Origin: Mycobacterium angelicum
GTDB lineage: Bacteria; Actinomycetota; Actinomycetes; Mycobacteriales; Mycobacteriaceae
Assembly (NCBI RefSeq): GCF_002086155.1
Contig: NZ_MVHE01000024.1
Coordinates: 1-64,000, forward strand
DNA length: 64,000 bases
Direction of reading: 5' to 3'
Below the pieces are notes generated by a model. The model saw only the letters and a list, made by a program, of their open reading frames with translations, was not told the DNA's origin and searched no databases. Within the stretch, counting starts at the first letter, position 1. Every line of letters begins with the position of its first letter. The position numbers were made by a program, and so were the translations under genes. Of the stretch, positions 59,504-64,000 are shown in pieces.

Positions 59504-60748
59504 TCAAAGTCGTGGGAACGCGTCGGTGATGGTGTTCATCAAGGCACCGTAGCGCCCAGCGTCGGGGTCGCGGCCGGGCTTGCCGCTGCTGATCAATCCC
59601 GCGGACAGGCCGCGTTCGGGGTCGGCCCACACCGCGACATTGACCAGTCCCAGATGGCCGAACGCGGCCGGCGCATTGCGCCCGAACGGGCCGTACTTGG
59701 TCGAGCCCAGCATGAATCCGGTGCCCCACCGAAGTGGGACCAGCCCGGTCGCCAGATCCGGACGCAACCGCCGGGCCTCCCTGACCGCGCCGCGCACCGT
59801 CTCGGGGCTCAGCACTCGCACGCCGTCGAGCTCACCGCCGCGGCGCAGGATTTCCATGAACCGGGACAGCTCGTTCGCGTTCGACACCGTGTTGGACGAC
59901 GGGATCACCGTCGTCAGATAGAGCCGCTTGTTCGTGTACGGGATGATCTCGTGCATGGTTCCGGTGATGGCCCGGCGGAAGATGGCGGCGATCAGCGGCG
60001 GCAGCGGCCGTCCGGTCGCGTGGCTAGGCGCAACCAGCGGGACGTCGTCGGGGGCCACGCCGTAGTTGGTCCACCGGAAGCCCAGCGGGTCCAGGATCTC
60101 GGTGGCCAGGATCTCCCGAATCTCCTTACCGGTGGCCGCGTAGACGAGTTCGCGAACCAGCGGGCCCCAGGTCAGCGCGTGGTAGATGTGCACCAGACCC
60201 GGTCGATACAGCGGCCGCAGCTCGCCGAGCTTCTGTTGGGCGTACTCGTGGTCATCGGCGCGCATGACATCCGGGCGCGGCCCGGTGGGGATCGGGACGC
60301 CGGCGCTGTGGGTCATCACGTGCCGGATGGTGGTGCGGTGTTTGCCGTGGCTGGTGTAGCAGGGGATGTACTCGCACACCCGATCGTCGAGCGAGAAGAC
60401 GCCCCGTTCGACCAGCATGTGGATGACGGTCGCGGTGATGGCCTTGGCCGCCGAGTACGCACAGAACGGTGTGTCAGTGGTGACCGGGATCTTCTCCGCG
60501 TCGGGCTCGTCGGTCGGGCCGTTGCCCCAGCCGTGCCCGATCGCGCGGTTGAGCACGACCCGCCCGTTTTGCCGGATGCACAACTGGATCGCCGGGTGCA
60601 TGCCGGCCTGGTACCAGTGGCGCGCGGCCTGCCAGATCCGTTCGATGGCGGCGCTGTCGATGTCGGAGTGGTCCTCGTCGCCGATCGCCGTCACGGCATC
60701 CAGGTCGGCCGGAACACGGATCTTGCCGTCGGGGGTCATTGCGGCCAC
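59504..60748 (-). CDS. lipE: Beta-lactamase-fold lipase/esterase LipE
   Basis: 414 residues from a GTG with GGAGAG eight bases upstream. The class C beta-lactamase/esterase fold has the SxxK motif in CAYSAAKAIT and the tyrosine motif in IYHALTWGPLV. FGHLGLVNVAVWADPE fills the third motif. It probably hydrolyses short or medium acyl esters. It starts 5 nt after the echA21 stop, so the two are an operon. Confidence 0.93.
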   Translation of the reverse strand: MAAMTPDGKIRVPADLDAVTAIGDEDHSDIDSAAIERIWQAARHWYQAGMHPAIQLCIRQNGRVVLNRAIGHGWGNGPTDEPDAEKIPVTTDTPFCAYSAAKAITATVIHMLVERGVFSLDDRVCEYIPCYTSHGKHRTTIRHVMTHSAGVPIPTGPRPDVMRADDHEYAQQKLGELRPLYRPGLVHIYHALTWGPLVRELVYAATGKEIREILATEILDPLGFRWTNYGVAPDDVPLVAPSHATGRPLPPLIAAIFRRAITGTMHEIIPYTNKRLYLTTVIPSSNTVSNANELSRFMEILRRGGELDGVRVLSPETVRGAVREARRLRPDLATGLVPLRWGTGFMLGSTKYGPFGRNAPAAFGHLGLVNVAVWADPERGLSAGLISSGKPGRDPDAGRYGALMNTITDAFPRL

Positions 60749-60753
60749 TGGGC

Positions 60754-61578
60754 TTACTCTCCGGTGAACTGTGGCGGGCGCTTGGCGAAGGTCGCCGAAA
60801 TGCCCTCGGTCAGGTCCTTGGACGGCAGGAACGCCGCGTTCCAGGCGGCGACGTAGCGCAGGTTCTCCGAGACGGCCGACGTGCGTTGCTGGTCGAGCAC
60901 GTCCTTGACGCCGTACACCGCCAGCGGCGGGTTGGCGGCGATTTCGGCGGCGGTTGCGTGCGCGGCGGCCAACGTAGCCTCGGCGTCCGCATAGACGTCG
61001 TTGACCAAGCCGATCTTCTCGGCCCGGGCCGCGTCGATGTCCTTACCCGTCAACGCCAATTCCCGCAGGTGCCCGTCGTTCAAGATCAGCGGAAGACGGG
61101 CCAGGCTGCCCATGTCGGCGACGATGGCCAGTTTGACTTCCCGCACCGAGAACTTGGCGTCGGCGCTGGCATAGCGGATGTCGACCGCGGAGATGAGGTC
61201 GACGGCACCGCCGATGCACCAGCCCTGCACCGCCGCGATGGTGGGGGTGCGGCAGTCGGCGACGGCGTTGATCGCCTTCTGCATTCGCAGCACCTCGGCA
61301 TGGAACTCGGTGCGCGCGCGGGCCAGCGCGCCATCGGCCATGAGCGGGGCGAACGTGCCGCCCATCGCGGGCACGTCCAGGCCGTAGCTGAAGTTCTTGC
61401 CGGATCCGGCGATGACGATGGCCCGGACCTCGCGATCGGCGTCCAGCGACGCGAACACCCCCGGCAGTTCCGACCAGAAGGCGGGCCCCATCGCGTTGCC
61501 CTTGCCCGGTCCGATCAACGTCACTTGCGCGACCTGGTCTTTGGTCTCGACGGTGACGGATTCGTATGTTTCGCCCAT
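60754..61578 (-). CDS. echA21: Enoyl-CoA hydratase/isomerase EchA21
   Basis: 274 residues of the crotonase family. The N-terminal GKGNAMGPAFW, the oxyanion-hole pair around GSGKNFSYGLDV and IAAVQGWCIGGAVDLISAVDIRYAS are visible, followed by VREVKLAIVADMGSLARLP with its acidic residues (Glu, Asp). It fits beta-oxidation or a dienoyl-CoA isomerase. It is 35 bp from the divergent DinB-like gene and leads the echA21-lipE-baeRF operon. Confidence 0.93.
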   Translation of the reverse strand: MGETYESVTVETKDQVAQVTLIGPGKGNAMGPAFWSELPGVFASLDADREVRAIVIAGSGKNFSYGLDVPAMGGTFAPLMADGALARARTEFHAEVLRMQKAINAVADCRTPTIAAVQGWCIGGAVDLISAVDIRYASADAKFSVREVKLAIVADMGSLARLPLILNDGHLRELALTGKDIDAARAEKIGLVNDVYADAEATLAAAHATAAEIAANPPLAVYGVKDVLDQQRTSAVSENLRYVAAWNAAFLPSKDLTEGISATFAKRPPQFTGE

Positions 61579-61613
61579 ATCGAGACCGTAGCGTGAACCG
61601 TAGCGTGGCGAAT

Positions 61614-62222
61614 ATGCCCCCAGATTTGCGACCCGGACCAGATTCTCCGCCGACCGACGAGCTGCAAAGCGCCGAGGCCTGTCTCGGTGTGCTGCAGCAA
61701 GTGCTGCACATCATCGCCGGCGACGACAAGGCCAAGCAGACGCCGTGCTCGGAGTACAACGTCAAGGAGCTGACCGGGCATCTGATGAATTCGATAACGG
61801 CGCTGGGCGGCATGGCCGGCGCGGAATTCTCCGTGAGCGATGACACCGACTCGGTAGAACGACTGGTGATCGCCGCGGCGCGCCCGGCATTGGATGCCTG
61901 GCACCGGCGTGGTCTAGAGGGCGAGGTGTCATTGGGTGCCGGCTCGATGCCCGCCAGGGTCGCCGTCTCGGTGTTTTCGATCGAGTTCCTCGTGCACGCG
62001 TGGGATTACGCGGTGGCAGTGGGACATGACATCGACACCCCGGATTCGCTGAGTGAATACGTCCTGGCGCTGGCGCAGACGATCATCAAGCCGCACGAGC
62101 GCGCCGCGGCCGGTTTCGATGCCCCGATCGACATGTCCGACACCGCCGGACCGCTGGACCGGTTGGTCGCGTTCACCGGCCGCAACCCCGGTGACGCCTA
62201 CAGCCGCTCGAGAAAGAAGTAG
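61614..62222 (+). CDS. DinB-like TIGR03086-type protein (Rv3773c-like)
   Basis: 202 residues from ATG 61614; upstream GTGs in the same frame are possible. The four-helix DinB/mycothiol-dependent fold shows TPCSEYNVKELTGHLMNSI, a histidine in the HLMN helix, and SIEFLVHAWDYAVAVGHD with the second metal histidine. Members bind a metal and some use mycothiol. Its last 25 bases overlap the convergent DUF4334 gene. Confidence 0.85.
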   Translation: MPPDLRPGPDSPPTDELQSAEACLGVLQQVLHIIAGDDKAKQTPCSEYNVKELTGHLMNSITALGGMAGAEFSVSDDTDSVERLVIAAARPALDAWHRRGLEGEVSLGAGSMPARVAVSVFSIEFLVHAWDYAVAVGHDIDTPDSLSEYVLALAQTIIKPHERAAAGFDAPIDMSDTAGPLDRLVAFTGRNPGDAYSRSRKK

Positions 62223-62671
62223 TAGTAGCGGCCGACGCCGTCCTGGACGTCGATCACGCCCTTGCCGTTCATGATGCCCAGCACGGCGTTGTCGTCGATC
62301 TTCTTGAAGTGGTCGTGGACGGGTTGGCCGTCGTAGACCATCGTCGCGGTGAGCTCGCCGCGGAACTCCTCGAGCCAGAGGCTGGCCTCGCCCTTGCCCA
62401 TCTTGACGTTGGAGAACTTGTTTCCCTCGGCGTCCAGGCACACGAGTGGTTGCACGTCGGTGGCCGATTTGAAGGTCTTGCCGAACCAGCCGGCCTGCTC
62501 GAGTTTTCCGTTCATCCGGTGGCCGGTGAGAAATTCACCGCCCTTCCATTCGCCGATCATGCCGTCGATGGTCGCCGGCTCGAGCTCGGCCCAGAATTCG
62601 TCGAGCTCCTGGTCGGCAATCGCGCCGGTGCGCTTCTTGAAATCGTCGAACTTCTTGCGCGCCAAGCTCAT
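62198..62671 (-). CDS. GXWXG/DUF4334 domain protein
   Basis: 157 residues from an ATG with GAGGAG upstream. The N-terminal GXWXG motif reads DGMIGEWKGGEF and is followed by HRMNGKLEQAGWFGKTF. The C-terminal DUF4334 part ends GVIDVQDGVGRYYYFFLERL. It has no known function; the domain is a lipocalin-like barrel in related proteins. It is 11 nt after hisC2. Confidence 0.85.
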   Translation of the reverse strand: MSLARKKFDDFKKRTGAIADQELDEFWAELEPATIDGMIGEWKGGEFLTGHRMNGKLEQAGWFGKTFKSATDVQPLVCLDAEGNKFSNVKMGKGEASLWLEEFRGELTATMVYDGQPVHDHFKKIDDNAVLGIMNGKGVIDVQDGVGRYYYFFLERL

Positions 62672-62682
62672 TGGTGCACTCC

Positions 62683-63732
62683 TCAGATCCAGTCCCGGGC
62701 GAACCGCAGCAGGGCGTCGTTTTCGTCCGGTGCGGCGGTGACCGTGACCCGGACTCCGTCGGTGCCGTACGGGCGGACGATGATGCGGGCGTTGGCCGCC
62801 TGCTCGACGAAGTCCTGGGTGCGCGGCCCGAGCGGCAGCCAGACGAAGTTGGCCTCCGACGGCGGCAGTGTGAAACCGGCGGCCCGCAGCGCTGCGCTGA
62901 CGCGATCGCGCTCGGCGACTACCGCGTCGGTGCGGGCCAGTAGCTCGTCGGCGGCCTCGAGGGACGCGATGGCCGCGGCCTGGGAGATGCTCGTGGCGGT
63001 GAAGGGCACGTAGACCTTGTCCAGCGCGACGATCACCTCGGGGTGGCCGACCGCGTAGCCCACCCGCAGGCCCGCCAGCCCGTACGCCTTGGAGAACGTT
63101 CGCAGCGCCACGACATTGCTGTGGCGGCCGACCAGGCCCAGGGTGTCGGGTGCCATGCCGTCGCGGACGTACTCGACATAGGCCTCGTCGACAACGATCA
63201 GGACGTGCGGTGGCACCGCCTCGACGAATCGGGTGAGGGCGTCAGGATCGACGACGGTCGACGTCGGATTGTTGGGGTTGCAGACGAAGATCAGCCGGGT
63301 GCGGTCGGTGACCGCGGCCAGCATCGCGTACAGGTCGAAGGTGTGGTCGGTCAACGGCACCTTGATCGGGATGGCGCCGGCGACCTGGACCTGCGGCGGG
63401 TACAGCTCGAAGCTACGCCACCCGAAGATCACCTCGTCGCCCGCCGAGGCGGTGATTTGCACCAGCTGCTGGCACAGGCTGACCGAACCGCAACCGACGG
63501 CGATGTTCTCGGGCGCGACGCTTAGATGCTGCGCCAACGCGGCTTTGAGCTGCACGCATCCGTTGTCGGGGTAGCGATTGATCACGTCGGTGGCGCGTTC
63601 GATGGCCGCCCGAACGCTGGGCAGTGGGCCGAACACCGTTTCATTGCTGGCCAGTTTGATTGCGCCGGGCACCGTCTTGCCGGGAACGTAAACTGGCAGC
63701 CCGGCCAACTCGGGCCGCAGGCGGGCAGTCAC
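62683..63732 (-). CDS. hisC2: Histidinol-phosphate/aromatic aminotransferase HisC2
   Basis: 349 residues from GTG 63732, the start matching M. tuberculosis HisC2 (TARLRPELAGLP). PLP class I/II features are VGCGSVSLCQQLVQ, VCNPNNPTSTVV, VDEAYVEYV and the PLP lysine in RTFSKAYGLAGLRVGYA. The enzyme can transaminate histidinol phosphate or aromatic amino acids. The open frame reaches 63930 but runs through the tRNA-Ser gene and is not coding there. Confidence 0.94.
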   Translation of the reverse strand: MTARLRPELAGLPVYVPGKTVPGAIKLASNETVFGPLPSVRAAIERATDVINRYPDNGCVQLKAALAQHLSVAPENIAVGCGSVSLCQQLVQITASAGDEVIFGWRSFELYPPQVQVAGAIPIKVPLTDHTFDLYAMLAAVTDRTRLIFVCNPNNPTSTVVDPDALTRFVEAVPPHVLIVVDEAYVEYVRDGMAPDTLGLVGRHSNVVALRTFSKAYGLAGLRVGYAVGHPEVIVALDKVYVPFTATSISQAAAIASLEAADELLARTDAVVAERDRVSAALRAAGFTLPPSEANFVWLPLGPRTQDFVEQAANARIIVRPYGTDGVRVTVTAAPDENDALLRFARDWI

Positions 63733-63819
63733 GTCGACAGCATATGTTGCGGCTGTGTACGCTATGCCTCCGGCGGCTGCTGCGGGATTCCGGAGTCCGG
63801 TACCCTCAGAAAGTCCATG

Positions 63820-63908
63820 GGAGGCGTGCCAGAGCGGCCGAATGGGGCTCACTGCTAATGAGTTGTCCCCCTCAAAGGGGACCGGAGGTTCAAATCCTCT
63901 CGCCTCCG
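63820..63908 (+). tRNA. tRNA-Ser (anticodon GCT)
   Basis: The acceptor stem GGAGGCG (63820-63826) pairs with CGCCTCC (63901-63907), with a G discriminator. The anticodon loop CTGCTAA gives GCT. A long variable arm (GTCCCC..GGGGAC) and T loop TTCAAAT confirm a serine tRNA. The CCA end is not encoded. Confidence 0.96.
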
Positions 63909-63940
63909 CGACGTGATACCTGCTAGACAACTGAAGACCG

Positions 63941-64000
63941 GCGCCCGTAGCTCAACGGATAGAGCATCTGACTACGGATCAGAAGGTTAGGGGTTCGAAT
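63941..64000 (+). tRNA. tRNA-Arg (anticodon ACG), partial
   Basis: The acceptor GCGCCCG, D arm GCTCAACGGATAGAGC and anticodon stem-loop CTGACTACGGATCAG are present and give anticodon ACG. The T arm begins AGGGGTTCGAAT, where the window ends, so the 3' acceptor strand is missing. Confidence 0.93.

Noticed and set aside
62683-63930. Extended hisC2 start at 63930
   Set aside because: The extension passes through the tRNA-Ser gene. The GTG at 63732 matches the known HisC2 N-terminus.

Overview
The window is a high-G+C mycobacterial chromosome segment. It carries the mycolic acid and arabinogalactan assembly locus in the gene order known from M. tuberculosis (fbpA to hisC2), read here in the opposite orientation. 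Two PPE-SVP genes, a third PPE gene and a long PE_PGRS gene point to a slow-growing species. The IS1557 transposase that sits between accD4 and fadE35 in M. tuberculosis is absent. The species cannot be named from the sequence alone.

Layout. (1) 0.36-12.7 kb, + strand: fbpA, fbpD, culp6, fadD32, pks13 and accD4, the final mycolate condensation and transfer steps. (2) 12.7-17.6 kb: fadE35, a small secreted protein, an SGNH hydrolase and, divergently, an arylsulfotransferase-like lipoprotein. (3) 17.6-36.7 kb, mostly - strand: the cell-wall arabinan genes. embB and embA are separated from embC by about 4 kb holding two PPE genes, an NAD(P)-binding oxidoreductase and a decayed embR. Upstream of embC come aftA, dprE2, dprE1, a GtrA-family gene and a GreA/Rnk-like gene. 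(4) 36.75-48.5 kb, an accessory block. It holds a four-gene operon (FolE-like, QueD-like, NfeD-like, flotillin-like) divergent from a secreted C39-like peptidase. Next is a five-gene polyketide/lipid operon (KAS III, ACP, KS-AT-ACP synthase, type II thioesterase, fatty acyl-AMP ligase), preceded by a PE_PGRS gene. (5) 48.6-54.6 kb, - strand: galactan initiation and export (wzt, glfT1, wzm) with bpa and an Rv3779-like glycosyltransferase, plus a methyltransferase appended downstream of wzm. (6) 54.7-64 kb: a class V aminotransferase, quinone oxidoreductase, PPE, tRNA-Ser, a baeRF protein, lipE, echA21, a DinB-like protein, a GXWXG/DUF4334 protein, hisC2, a second tRNA-Ser and a tRNA-Arg cut by the window end.

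How it works together. FadD32, Pks13 and AccD4 make the mycolate, Culp6 is a cell-wall lipase/thioesterase of the same locus, and FbpA attaches mycolates to arabinogalactan or trehalose. DprE1/DprE2 make decaprenyl-phospho-arabinose, which AftA and EmbA/B/C use for arabinan. GlfT1 starts the galactan and Wzm/Wzt flips it. The most unusual parts are the split emb locus with its embR remnant, the KAS III/PKS/FAAL operon, and the pterin-fold plus flotillin operon.
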